60,000 nucleotides of DNA, taken from Symsagittifera roscoffensis (taxonomy: Eukaryota > Xenacoelomorpha > Acoela > Convolutidae). A program made the translations under genes and the position numbers. Positions 24,707 to 34,629 of this stretch are shown here, piece after piece. Under the pieces are notes generated by a model. The model worked only from the letters and a program-made list of their open reading frames with translations, was not told where the DNA came from and did not search any database. Each line of letters starts with the position of its first letter. Within the stretch, counting starts at the first letter, position 1. The stretch lies in assembly GCF_963678635.1 (NCBI RefSeq), contig NC_087062.1, positions 71,083,345 through 71,143,344 of the forward strand. The letters run 5' to 3'.

Positions 24707-25064
24707 CTATTTTCCAGTCCACAAATTTCCGCGCCTTTTTTGAGGTGCTTCCTCTTGTGGCCAAATGAAAAAAGTGTCTGGCATATAATCGTCGGCAGCT
24801 TCTGCTCCTGAATCGTTTTCTGGTTCGGCAATGCTGTCGGAGACTTCCCACTGATCGAAAGCGCGAGACGGCCAGTATCCTACCATAGTCCGTGGTCGAG
24901 AGTTAAGCCACTGCAAGGTCTTTTGAGTATGTATGGACTGTGTTAGGTCTTGTTGGAGGAATATGGTAGCGAGCATGAGTAGCAGTCCGCATTGGGCGAA
25001 AAGTGTTGGTTTTCTGGAGTTGCAGAACATCTTCGCGTATTGGCTTATTTAGTTGTAAATGCTT
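24707..25064 (-). CDS. Candidate exon of a small secreted protein
   Basis: On the minus strand an ORF starts at 25030 and stops at 24707 (107 aa). It begins MFCNSRKPT and then has a hydrophobic run (CGLLLMLATIFL) typical of a signal peptide. After that come about 75 hydrophilic residues with a Trp/Tyr-rich part (GYWPSRAFDQW), an acidic part and a dibasic KRR near the end. Just upstream TTGTTTGTTTCAG (ending at 25065) is a good 3' splice site, so 25064 may be the exon start with the ATG 34 bases inside. Composition is less AT-rich than its surroundings. No family is recognised; a peptide-hormone-like precursor is one possibility. No polyadenylation signal or downstream donor was confirmed. Confidence 0.45.
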
Positions 25065-25532
25065 CTGAAACAAACAAGAGATAATTTATCTTTGCTAAAT
25101 TTGCACGTCATGCAGTGGTCAGGTTAATGTCAAAAACATGCAATTCTAGCGCACTGAAAAGCCGCAATTTTGTCAAATATTTTTGAAAATGCCCAAAAAA
25201 TGTCAATTTTGGCCGGGATTACTCTCAAAAAATTTGGCAAAATGGTGTCTGTATAGCTTTTTGTAAGAGATCAGAAAATCAGATTGGGCGACGAAGAAAA
25301 AATTCAATTTTTAAATTATTTCAAAAAAGCGATCCACTTGAGTAAATCACCGATCAGGAACTGCCTACCGGATTCAGGCCGAAAAAAAACTGGCCAAAAA
25401 ATTAGGCCAGATTCAGGCTGAAAAAAAGCGTGGTTGCAGATTGAATATTTTTACTGCCAAAATATGATGAATGCTAAATTCAACACTCCTAATATAGGTC
25501 AATAGGTAATTAGACTGGGTAAAAATTGTGGT
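25065..25532. other. Intergenic, no feature seen
   Basis: AT-rich sequence with a short direct repeat of a GCCAGATTCAGGC-like phrase near 25,370-25,420; nothing coding. Confidence 0.5.
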
Positions 25533-26035
25533 ACCCGGGTTGACCTCCATAAGCCAAAAATGGATAATAAAATTGCATATATCAAATATATGCAAAAAAG
25601 CTTGTTATATAATTTTCGAACAATTTCGAGAAATGGTTGAAAAAGGATAAATTGATTTATGCGACTGTTTGATTCTAATAAAACAGTCTGGTGCTGAAAA
25701 AATCGAGGTTTTTGTTTTTTGGAAAATTGCTTATCAAACATCCGCATATATGGAAATTGTATGAGTAGCATTTTTTTGATGGCGACACAAAATTTTTTTT
25801 TCTTGTTAATCTGAAAATGCCCCAAAAAATGTTTTTGTTTTTTCTTTCAACAGCAAATCGAATTTTGTACTCATACAATTTTTTTTTAAATATATTTTTT
25901 TTGCATGTAAAATTTAACTTTTTGTGTGCACTTCGTAGTCCTGGATACAATAATGATAGATTTTTCCTTTTTGCTTGAGTTTTTTTTTCAAATTTCTATT
26001 TCTTTGATATAACATGTTTACTTATGTCTTGATCA

Positions 26036-26158
26036 ATCCCGGAGTATATCCTCCTTCAACACAGATCCCAGCAAGGTTGCCTGCAATTTCAGCTTCGGAA
26101 TGGACAAAGCCTTAATTGTTGCTACCCTTGCCTTGCCAAAAACGAACGCAAGTTTCAT
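26036..26158 (-). pseudogene. BEL/Pao retrotransposon Pol fragment
   Basis: The minus-strand translation reads MKLAFVFGKARVATIKALS followed by IPKLKLQATLLGSVL. This matches the conserved block of Pao-type Pol (K-x-R-V-A-P-L-K followed by I-P-R-L-E-L-x-A-A-L-L) downstream of RT. It ends in a stop at 26,033-26,035. Only about 40 codons survive. Confidence 0.7.
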
Positions 26159-27115
26159 GTTTTTGAGTCTCAGTAATCTGGGCTTGATGAAAACCAACCG
26201 CCCACTAACTCAGTTGTTTATGACGACCTGCAAAATCAGGATAATCGTTTGATAGTGTAAAAATGACTCAATTGTATGTTGTAGAGTCGTACAGGTGTTA
26301 ACGGCGTTCGGATTAAAACTTCGACCAAAAATGGCTGAAAAAGTATCATAAATCTAGTTGCGGAGTGACGCGGGCCATTTTTCCAGCGAATGATGCTTGT
26401 ACCGAAGATAAAAACCATTAATGGTTTCATACCAGAAAAAAAGAGATGCGGCGAATACCAGAAAAAAAAAGAGGAGCAGCGGATCTACTTACATCACAAA
26501 AGTTATTGGGTAGATTTAAGGGGTGTCGTTTAAATTAAGTCAAAGTCCCTTTAACCGCTTGGAGTAAGCCTGTGGTCTCCCAGGAGTTCAAACTAAACTA
26601 TACGACTGGAGTTTTTGACTTGATAAAAATTAGACTGAAACTTCCAAGCGTTCCGGCCAAGGGAGTTAAGTTTTGCTGAAAAGACCATTTTTGACTGTAA
26701 TTGTCAGATTTTAGAAACTTTTCGATGGCGGAAGTTTTATTAGTATCGAACAGATTGGTTTCAAAAAATTGGCCTAAAATTTTACAAAAAACTATAACAC
26801 TCGCTTTTATCTTGGTGCCTAAAATTTTGGCCCTGAATTCTCAGAACAAAATTTGATACACTAGTTTTTCTAAGTCAGGAGTATTTCATCAAAAATATGT
26901 CCAGTACTTGTTACCGTGTTCTGCCATAACGAGCATTGATAATTATGTGTGAAAACAAAATTAAACTCATGAATATTGGATAAGCGAGAGTTGAAAATAG
27001 GAGAAAATTCGAATTTTTTTTCATTCAGATCACGAAACAGGGGTTCGGCCATTTATTGCCTAATAGGAAGCTTGGACCGCTGACCCAACTGCTTTTTTTC
27101 AGGCACTCCGTCTCT

Positions 27116-27243
27116 GAGGTATCCGCTTGTCTGCAGAAACCCCTCTCAGGTAGTCGTCTATGAACAGATATCATCTCTGTGGTAGTCTTCTGTGTACATA
27201 GATGGCCTCTTATTTAGTCGTCTGTGGGCAGAAACCCCCTTTC
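27116..27243. repeat. Minisatellite, four ~32-bp units
   Basis: Four imperfect units built on GGTAGTCGTCTGTG--CAGA--CCCCTCTC follow one another. Confidence 0.75.
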
Positions 27244-27983
27244 ACATCCACTTCTAGTTTTTTTACTATATTATTGAAGATTTTTTTTCGTGTGGTCTGC
27301 AAAGTACTGCTCGAAGGTCTTGATCCTTCTCAGGGTCTTTGTAAGAATTTTCGTTTTTAATGGTATGTTTCCGTCTGTATAGCTCAATTGTTTGCAGCTC
27401 AGCACTGCTTTTCGGATGCTTCGAAGGGAAGTCGGACCGGTCCTCGTAATTAAATAATTCGTCGCGAAACCAAAACGTGCTATCGAAAACTTGTGTTGAT
27501 CCAATCTGCCTTTTGCAGAAACAAGAAAAGTTTTGGCAAAAATTTCACTTTCAAATCATCCCCTCTTTCTGTTCACAATATTGAAAAACACAAAACTTTA
27601 AATATTCAATGGAAAAATTTGTTTTTGGAAAATGTTTAAATGAGTACACAACACAATTTGCAGTTGAAAAACAGACCAAAAGTATTTTTGGGGCAACTTC
27701 AAAATTATTTGGACAACTTTTTGTGTCGCCATCAAAAAATTGCTAGTCATATAATTATCATATATGGGAACTTTATGATGAGCTTTTTATTCAAAAATCA
27801 AAAACCTCGTTTTTTCGATCACCAGACTGTTTTATTTGAATCAAACAGCCGCAGAATTTAGCTTACATCTTTTTTCACGCATTTTTCGAAACTGTACGAA
27901 AATTGTACGACGAGCGTTTTCCTTACACTTAATGTATGGAATTGTATGATACGCTTTTTCGGTGTAAGGAGGTCAACCCGGGT

Positions 27984-28918
27984 ATAGAAGTTTGATATTG
28001 CATGTACTTTGACAACTATCAATCGAAACCCGATTTATAAACACGACATTTTTGTCCAATAAAGTCACGAAATGTTACCAAAATCGCTCGTATCCTTGCG
28101 AAGCTTTGAATCTTTCAACAAACTTTCAAAAAATATGGAGTAGTGTCGGCTTTATAAAGAAATGATAAACCTTCAAAAATGAAATGAAATTATTTCAAAT
28201 TTACTTTCTGAGACTTTTTTCCGTAATTAGTTCCCCACTCTCTATGTAAAAAAAACAAAAAGATTTTTTTTCAAAAGTTTAACAACCTAAAATACCCAAT
28301 CTGATTGATTCAGGTCAATTAAGACTAGTTCTGATTTTATTGGCGGATCACAATGGTTGTGTGGTAATAGCTCAAATTATATCGCGAGTTAATTGTATCA
28401 AATTGCATAAATTCCGACTTTTGAAACCCCTATAATTAAAAAAAAAGTAATGAAAAATTGTTGCAGATTTGTGCATGAGACAACTATCTATTTCGAATAA
28501 CAAAAATTACCAAAATTGCTAAATAAAAAGTCGTGAAAGGTCTGGAGAAAAAAATCGCCCCAAGCGCAATTGTTCCGTCACTTTTTTCAAAAGTGGGATT
28601 AATTAGGTCTTTCCAAACTAATTTGATGCGAACATTTTGCTTGCGTTAATTAATACGTTACCGGGCGCAAAACATGTATTTTTTTTTACTTGACACAGGG
28701 AGTGTTGGCTTGAAATTGAGAAAAGTCGGTCGGAACATTCAGAATTTTTCCGGTAGTTTGCTATTCCAAGAACGAACTACTTGTGCTCGATGTGATATTT
28801 TTTTTTCTTCAGAGAAGTTTCGACTTTTTAATTGGCAAATTTTGAATCGAATTTTTTGTACCATGTCAACAGCAATAAATTTAAAATGTTTTCACCTTTG
28901 AATTTTCTTATAGAGAGG
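27984..28918. other. Intergenic, no feature seen
   Basis: AT-rich sequence with no supported ORF; the frame at 28,674-28,901 shows no domain. Confidence 0.5.
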
Positions 28919-29364
28919 TCCAGGAGCGGATCTAGGATTTTCTCAAGGGGGGGCGGAGTTTCAAAAAATGTTTCGAAATTTTTAACGACTATTTTTCTTA
29001 GGTTGACCAAATTGATTTTCTGATCTCTTCTAAATCATTATAAAGACCCCATTTTGTCCAAATTTTCAGCACCGATGCAAAAGTTTGAAACAACAGGCCA
29101 AAAAAAAGCGTTTTTAGGCAGATTTTGGAAAATGAGACCAAAAAATCGCGTTTTTTCGGCGCGCGCTATCCCCCCCCCCCCCCCCTCAAAATTAGTATAT
29201 ATTGGCCCCAAAGGCGCGCGCCTCTGAAAAGTGTTAGGGTCCCTCATCAAAAATGGATATTTTAAAATAGTACAAAGGGGACTCTTTGGGTCGGCAGGGG
29301 GTCAAATTCCTGAGGGAAAACAGGGGCGTCCGCCCGCCCAACCCCTTAATCCGCTGGTGAGGAG
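28919..29364. mobile_element. Short TIR element (MITE-like) with GC-rich subterminal tracts
   Basis: The left end CCAGGAGCGGATCTAGG and the reverse complement of the right end (CCAGCGGATTAAGGGG) are imperfect inverted repeats. G-rich tracts (28,948-28,957) and C-rich tracts (29,169-29,185) lie inside, the latter flanked by two GGCGCGCGC blocks (29,159 and 29,213). No coding capacity. Superfamily not assigned. Confidence 0.55.
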
Positions 29365-31009
29365 GTGGTTTGCTAGTTTGACTAATTTAGGACTATTAAC
29401 ACGCAATATATTGGTTCTGTTAATGTGCGAGTAGCTAGATGCTATCACTTTGTAATTTACGAAAAATATTTTTCAAGTTAAACTTTCATTCATTTTTTCG
29501 AATGTAATCACTTTTTATATTTCTTAAATAAGGCCTATTCCTAAAATCTAAGAACAATTTTTTATTCTTTTTGAAAATGTGTGTTCAAAAATCTCGCTTT
29601 TTAGGCACGCATCTCCACCTCAAAAATAGCTTCAAAAAATTGTTTTAAAAGTTTATGGGGAGTTGGTTGATCGGAAATAGCACTAGTAAGATAGTGCCAA
29701 AGACTGAACCCTTTGGTAAATTTTGGCAACCGGAATTGGGCGAGGGAGGGAGCTGCGTTTTGAGCAAAAAGTTACTAAAAGTTTGCTTCTAACCTGATCT
29801 AAACATAAACTCCAATTTCTAGTCCGATTCGCCGGCAACTGGTTTAGTTCAGTATTTTTCACTAATGAAAACAACAAATCACGCCTGGTAGATATCACTT
29901 CAGTTCCCTAAAAACACTTTCACGCAAAGTGGGAAACGAGGGCTGAGAAAGTTAAGTGATCAACTTGGCTCAAAGAGTGCTCCTTTGATTTTGATGAATG
30001 GCCTGTTCGGCTGCGATTCAGTGCCACTAATAAGTCATCATGCGTGACCGAGGCGTGAAGTTTAGTCCGGACGGTGCAGCTGAACAAAGTGATTGGTGTC
30101 CGATCTACTCAATAAACCAGTTCACTTATTGTTTTTTCAGCATTTGGAAGAGCTGATCGATAGAGGTGAGGGAAACAAAATGCCGAACAGATCAAAAACA
30201 GTTGAAATACACAATATAATCTTCTTATCAAATTCAAATGACGTCAAACCTGAACATTTTCCGCCAAAAGGATGTTAAAAAGATAATGAGTTACTGCATT
30301 CGTACTAACTTTGCGTATTATGTTTGCGTATTAATTTGAATGACATATCTGATAGAAAACTGGAATCAGCTGATTACTTTTTTGGGAGAATGAAAAATAT
30401 GAATGAAAAATGAGAATGACTATGTCATGGAAAATACTTCGGTTTCAAAGTAAATAGTTTTGAACTACTTTCGGTCAAAATGAAAAATTTGGATTGAAAA
30501 AGTTGAAAAGTTATGAAGATGACTGTCAAAAAGCAAATATTTTGCGCAAAAGCTAATTTGAGTTATGTTTAACAAGGTTGAAAAGTCTTTGATTTTGAAA
30601 TGAGTTATGGCCAAATATTAAGCTATAGTATCTTATAATGATTTCTGTTCAGATATCCCATATCGCGCCCGAATCACAAGTAACCTCACAAATACAACCA
30701 GTACTACTCTGCGAACTCTTACTGCAATAAAACTAGAGATAAAAGTTGATCTCTGCGAGTTCTAAGTTTAACAAGCAAAAAACTAGAAAGAGTCGAGTTC
30801 CAGGACTCATGTCCAGACTTTGCGCGGTTTTCCAGACCACATCTTTAAACATGATTATAGAGTGTTCATTACTAGCAATCTTTTTTCAACTAGCCTTTGC
30901 AAAAGTTTTTTTGTGAAACATGGCTGTTTGCGTAGTCAGACTGCTTTTAGAAAGAAAAGAACACAGTTGATCTAAGACACTAATCGCTTGACCTAGTTTC
31001 TAGGATCTA
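29365..31009. other. Intergenic, no gene seen
   Basis: Only short frames without domains are present. No repeat or motif was recognised with confidence. Confidence 0.45.
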
Positions 31010-31039
31010 TTGCTGCCTAGAAAAACAGGTTTCACTGGG

Positions 31040-31100
31040 ATCGTTATCAAACTAAAAAGTTGCACAAACCCATCCGGCCAAAAGTAGAAATATACGATTT
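31040..31100 (+). repeat. Relic related to the LTR of the 17.9-kb element
   Basis: About 57 bp around AAGTTGCACAAACCCATCCGGCC match the LTR segment at 32,610-32,660 (AAGTTGCACGAATCTATCCGGCC) at roughly three quarters of positions by eye. Probably an old solo-LTR fragment of the same family, 1.3 kb upstream of the young insertion. Confidence 0.4.
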
Positions 31101-31598
31101 ACTCAACCTGAATTAATGAATCTCAGAAAAACCCTAAAACTTAAAACCTGTTTAGAAGAAAAATTTTGATCAATTTATCCGACAAAAAAGTTCAAAAATT
31201 ATTTTAACAGAATACTAGCGCAGAAAAAAAGGCATCATTGGATTTTAAACAATATACTTTTGAAACACTTAAGTATTACGCAAAACCTACATGTTTTTTT
31301 TGGAAAATTAATTCAAACTTAAGCAATCAAGCAGAAATTAGGTTAAAGATAAAAAGAAGTTTCAAATAACACAACAAATTATCAAGGCTCCGCTTAAATC
31401 TATTAAGTTGTTAATTTCGTCAACAATGTTATCGATTCTTATCGATGATCGCTTAAATTATGTGTTATGGCCCGCTGGTGTCAAATCACACTCTAAACTA
31501 ACAAAACAAGTGTCTTGTAATAAGGAACTAGATTTTTTTCAGTAACAACTTTTGTGATAAATTTCAACCCGCTTTTTTATGAACCTTAACATCTTGTA

Positions 31599-31677
31599 TG
31601 ATCTTTCCCACTTGGCCTAGAGGTAACGCCGTCATTTTTCCACCGTGAAGTATTGAGTTTGAGTCTCGGCCGGATCA
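31599..31677 (+). repeat. tRNA-derived SINE head or tRNA pseudogene
   Basis: Seventy-nine bases begin TGATC and end GATCA (acceptor-like pairing). They contain TTGGCCTAGAGGTAACGCC (A-box-like) and GAGTTTGAGTCTCGG (B-box-like, close to GGTTCGANTCC) at tRNA-like spacing. The poor anticodon arm and lack of a CCA-compatible context argue against an active tRNA. Confidence 0.55.
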
Positions 31678-32142
31678 TTTTGTTTCAATATGTTGAATGC
31701 AATTGACAATTTTTCCAGCAAAAGTTGAGTTGTCGGACTTACCTTTGTCTGTTAACAACTTTCATTGTGCGTGAAATAACCCAAGTATGTTCATTCACAT
31801 GATCGCAGGTAAAAAACACCATCAGAAAAAAACCTTCGGGTAAAGCCAACCATGAAGTCGGCAGTCTTATAGGCAGAAAAAATACCGCAAATAGAAGACG
31901 ACCAACGACGCTAAATTTACCGCAAATCTATTTTTGTATAGCGAAACCTATCAATAATTCATAGACATTAAAATGCAATCGGAACAATCGGGGCTTCGTC
32001 CTTATACGATTAATCTTGTTTGTTTTTTATTACAAACTTTGCTAAATGTAAAATTTGTTACTATACTTTGCAAAAGGTGTGAAAAAAATGTTCTCAAAAA
32101 TATTTGAAAATTTTAATTTTTTGAAAATTTCATAGACATCGA
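31678..32142. other. Intergenic, with a short dispersed repeat
   Basis: The phrase AAAATGCAATCGGAACAATC near 31,971 resembles AAAATGCAGTCGGAACATTC near 52,714, in both cases followed by AT-rich DNA. No gene. Confidence 0.4.
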
Positions 32143-32240
32143 TGATCGCTTATCGATGTCTATCGTCCTAAATATTATGTCTTATCGATGTCTATCGTCC
32201 TTTAAATATTATGTCTGTCGTCCTAATATTTAAAAAAGTA
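32143..32240 (+). repeat. Tandem repeat, ~34-bp unit, 2.5 copies
   Basis: Units of CTTATCGATGTCTATCGTCC followed by TAAATATTATGT repeat directly, just upstream of the LTR. Confidence 0.75.
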
Positions 32241-32314
32241 GATATCACATCGATGTTTTTTCATAATTAAGGTAAAAGAATGAACATAGTTAAAACAGAG
32301 TAAATCTATTGTAA

Positions 32315-32724
32315 TGGAACCTGATCTAAACTACATTTTATGATTGGATAAATTAGATATTTTACCACTGTAAAGTATTTAATATTAACCAATCATGATC
32401 CATACAACTAACAACCCACTTATTTGTAAGTGCTGGAATTACTTGTAATTTCAGCACCAGAGAGATTTGAATTTAACTTAGAAATTAGTTGACTCTCCAA
32501 GAAGACTTCAGCAACCGCAATAAACCAGTATACCCTAGATCTATTGAGCCTAGCAGAGACTAGTTAAACAACCTGAGACTAGATAGTATAAGAGTAAGAT
32601 TAGGATTGGTATTAGACTAAGAAGTTGCACGAATCTATCCGGCCGAAAATAAGATAGCGTGACGAGCAGACGGTGTACCCTATCCGAAATTACTCTATGA
32701 GTTATACTTTTCGGTCCTAACTCA
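32315..32724 (+). repeat. 5' LTR
   Basis: 410 bp, TG..CA ends, 3 mismatches to the 3' LTR. It contains an AATAAA at 32,519-32,524 and a TATA-like TATAAG at 32,587-32,592. The U3/R/U5 borders cannot be set by eye. Confidence 0.97.
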
Positions 32725-32726
32725 TC

Positions 32727-32744
32727 TGGTGCTACCATAAGTCT
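32727..32744 (+). promoter_or_regulatory. Primer-binding site
   Basis: Two bases after the 5' LTR the sequence reads TGGTGCTACCATAAGTCT, starting with the TGG that pairs with a tRNA 3' CCA. The priming tRNA was not identified. Confidence 0.7.
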
Positions 32745-33974
32745 CGAAAAAGACCTTAATAGCTTAGAATTAACCAAAAATAGATTAGAATTTAGACAAA
32801 ACCTTTTTAAAAAATGTTACACGACAATAATTTAATCGAAATGTCTCTACGACTCAATAGATCAAAGCCAATATTCCGAACGATAAGAGAACTACCCGGA
32901 ATTGCAAGAAGACCTCGAACCAGAGACGACATACGACAAAGTAGAAACCTACCATATAGTTATATGATAGTTCGGCAAAAGCCAACACAAACTTTTGTAT
33001 TTAGAATACTACTAGCAATGAATTTAGATTTTCATTTGCAAACATAAAATCTTGAAGTCAATCTTCAAAATCATTTCAGGCGCTAAACCAAATTATTATT
33101 ATACAATAACGATTGATAAGGAGATCTCAGATCGTTTTCCTAAAATTATGCAGTAATATACAAAACATGTTTGAAAAATATTTATTGAAAAATCAAAATA
33201 AAAATTAGTAGCATGACAATAAATGGTTAGTAATTATAAATCATCCTGTTGTTCCAGCTTCATCACCTAAACATAACAGCATTCATAAGCTCACTAATAT
33301 CATAAAAACACTAAATTTTTTCTCTACACAAATTTAAATCATTTTAAACTTAAATTCACTTAAATTTAAAATCAGATCATCAAGGCTTATCCTTGGATCT
33401 TAAATCATTTTCTATTTAATTAAATTTAAAACTTGATCATCAAGGCCTCTCCTTGGATCAAAAAGAACAATTTTGTTCTCCCCCACCCACTTAGCTAGTG
33501 TCTAACGACCTCAAACGTCGATTCACTATCCAACCCTTTCTAAAAACCCAGGACTAACAGAAATTTTTGAACAAAACTAATCATTCAAATTAGGATAAAC
33601 AGTGAAGAACTTCGGTTATTCATCCTTCACTTGATCCCCCCTCTTACCAGACCCAGGATAAATCTTAGACTTAGTAAGTTTAAAATAGTATCTAACGAAC
33701 TACTCGCGTTCTAATTATACCTGAACCTTGTGGATCGATTTACTATTCTCCAACCATTAACACAATCACTACCCTTAAGTAAGATTAAGTAAGTTAACAC
33801 CTTAGCTTATACTAGCCACGAGAAAGTATAAAATCATTCTTCGGAATCGATATACTTTTCTCCCCAACCCTGAACAAATAGACCCAGGTTAGGCTAACCA
33901 AAAAATCGTAAGGACTAACAGTCTAAGTAATAGAAATCATTTAACAACCTTTTGCATCCGTCATCCTAAACCTT
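32745..33974 (+). other. Long untranslated leader with tandem hairpins
   Basis: About 1.2 kb before the first substantial ORF. Two copies of a GATC-AT-CAAGG / CCTTGGATC stem-loop lie exactly 60 bp apart (33,375-33,399 and 33,435-33,459), each preceded by TAAATTTAAA. A longer imperfect repeat follows: TAGTGTCTAACGA at 33,495 and TAGTATCTAACGA at 33,688, each with a GAT-TCACTAT/TTTACTATTC phrase downstream. GTAAGT donor-like hexamers occur near 33,675 and 33,790. A 77-codon basic ORF (32,814-33,047) is possible but unsupported. Such structured leaders in retroelements often carry packaging or IRES functions; that is inference here. Confidence 0.7.
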
Positions 33975-34442
33975 ATGTCATTTAAAAACCTAGGAAATAA
34001 ACAAACAATCGTTTTACACAATTGTGAAATAGATAACAAAAAATACGATCTTGTAATCACACCACACACACAAACAGTTGGATATATCAGAACAAAACGA
34101 CAAACACTAAAAAGAAAAATAATAACCAAACAAAGACAAATTACACGAAAAAGATTTTCCAAAAACCGCAACGCATTTTCAGAATCAGAAACCAGCAGTT
34201 TAGACGAACTTTATAAATTAAAAGAATCTATAGATAAAAATTGCCCCATTCATGATCAATTATATTTTTCCGACTCAGAAACAACTTCAAATTCATCAAA
34301 AAGAGGAAAAAGAAGAATAAAAAAGCAATATAAACACAAACCAGTACATTTATACAATTGGAATCAACCAATTAGACACATTGATAATTACATATTAACA
34401 GTCATCAAACGAAAAAATGAGCTCAACACACACCCCAGGTGA
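33975..34442 (+). CDS. Basic accessory ORF, 155 aa
   Basis: First good ORF of the element. Residues 38-65 are very rich in Lys/Arg (TKRQTLKRKII, RKRFSKNRN). A Ser/Glu/Asp stretch follows and a second basic patch (RGKRRIKKQYKHK) lies near residue 110-122. No domain is recognised. It could be the N-terminal part of Gag (a matrix-like basic region), or an RNA-binding accessory protein. Its last 26 bases overlap the next ORF, which lies in the +1 frame. The end of its frame reads CCC AGG TGA, a plausible +1 slip context, so it may be fused to the downstream ORFs rather than stand alone. Confidence 0.6.
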   Translation: MSFKNLGNKQTIVLHNCEIDNKKYDLVITPHTQTVGYIRTKRQTLKRKIITKQRQITRKRFSKNRNAFSESETSSLDELYKLKESIDKNCPIHDQLYFSDSETTSNSSKRGKRRIKKQYKHKPVHLYNWNQPIRHIDNYILTVIKRKNELNTHPR

Positions 34443-34629
34443 AGAAAGTCCAGATGATGATGATATCTTCCCCTTTATCGTAGATGAAACCACTGATAGA
34501 GGACAGCATATATTTTGCGAAAATTTACTCTTAAATTTGTTTGAACCCATAGGCTACTTTCTCGAGGACGCCGACGCGACCGACGAGGATCACGAAGAGT
34601 ACGTCAGAGGGCTCATCATGAAATTTTAA
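34417..34629 (+). CDS. Acidic 70-aa ORF carrying a block shared with the other element's Gag
   Basis: Asp/Glu-rich (about a quarter of residues). The C-terminal third, IGYFLEDADATDEDHEEYV followed by RGLIMKF, matches in order and spacing the IGFSLEDEDASVVDHKDFM-RGLIAKF block before the zinc knuckle of the minus-strand element (9,230-9,330). The DNA of this block (34,558-34,620) is strikingly GC-rich within an AT-rich element. The ORF starts inside the preceding ORF and ends TTT TAA inside the upstream extension of the gag frame, so +1 slippage at UUU UAA would join it to Gag. Function unknown. Confidence 0.6.
   Translation: MSSTHTPGEESPDDDDIFPFIVDETTDRGQHIFCENLLLNLFEPIGYFLEDADATDEDHEEYVRGLIMKF

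Larger units (their letters stand above)
25533..27983. mobile_element. Long-terminal-inverted-repeat DNA transposon relic (CCCGGGTTGACC ends)
   Basis: The left end CCCGGGTTGACCTCC (25,534 on) and the right end GGAGGTCAACCCGGG (27,969-27,983) are inverted copies. The inverted similarity continues inward for about 400 bp on each side, for example a TGTTTGATTCTAATAAAACA phrase at 25,664 and its reverse complement near 27,830. Flanking TA on both sides is consistent with a TA target-site duplication. A second member occupies 50,731-51,670. No transposase remains inside. The interior holds a BEL/Pao fragment, a minisatellite and unidentified sequence. Confidence 0.7.

Noticed and set aside
31599-31677. 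Functional tRNA gene
   Set aside because: The anticodon stem is not convincing and box sequences deviate; SINE head or pseudogene is more likely.
32814-33047. 77-codon basic ORF in the leader of the large element
   Set aside because: Plausible as an accessory gene but with no domain, and located among leader structures; kept only as a note.
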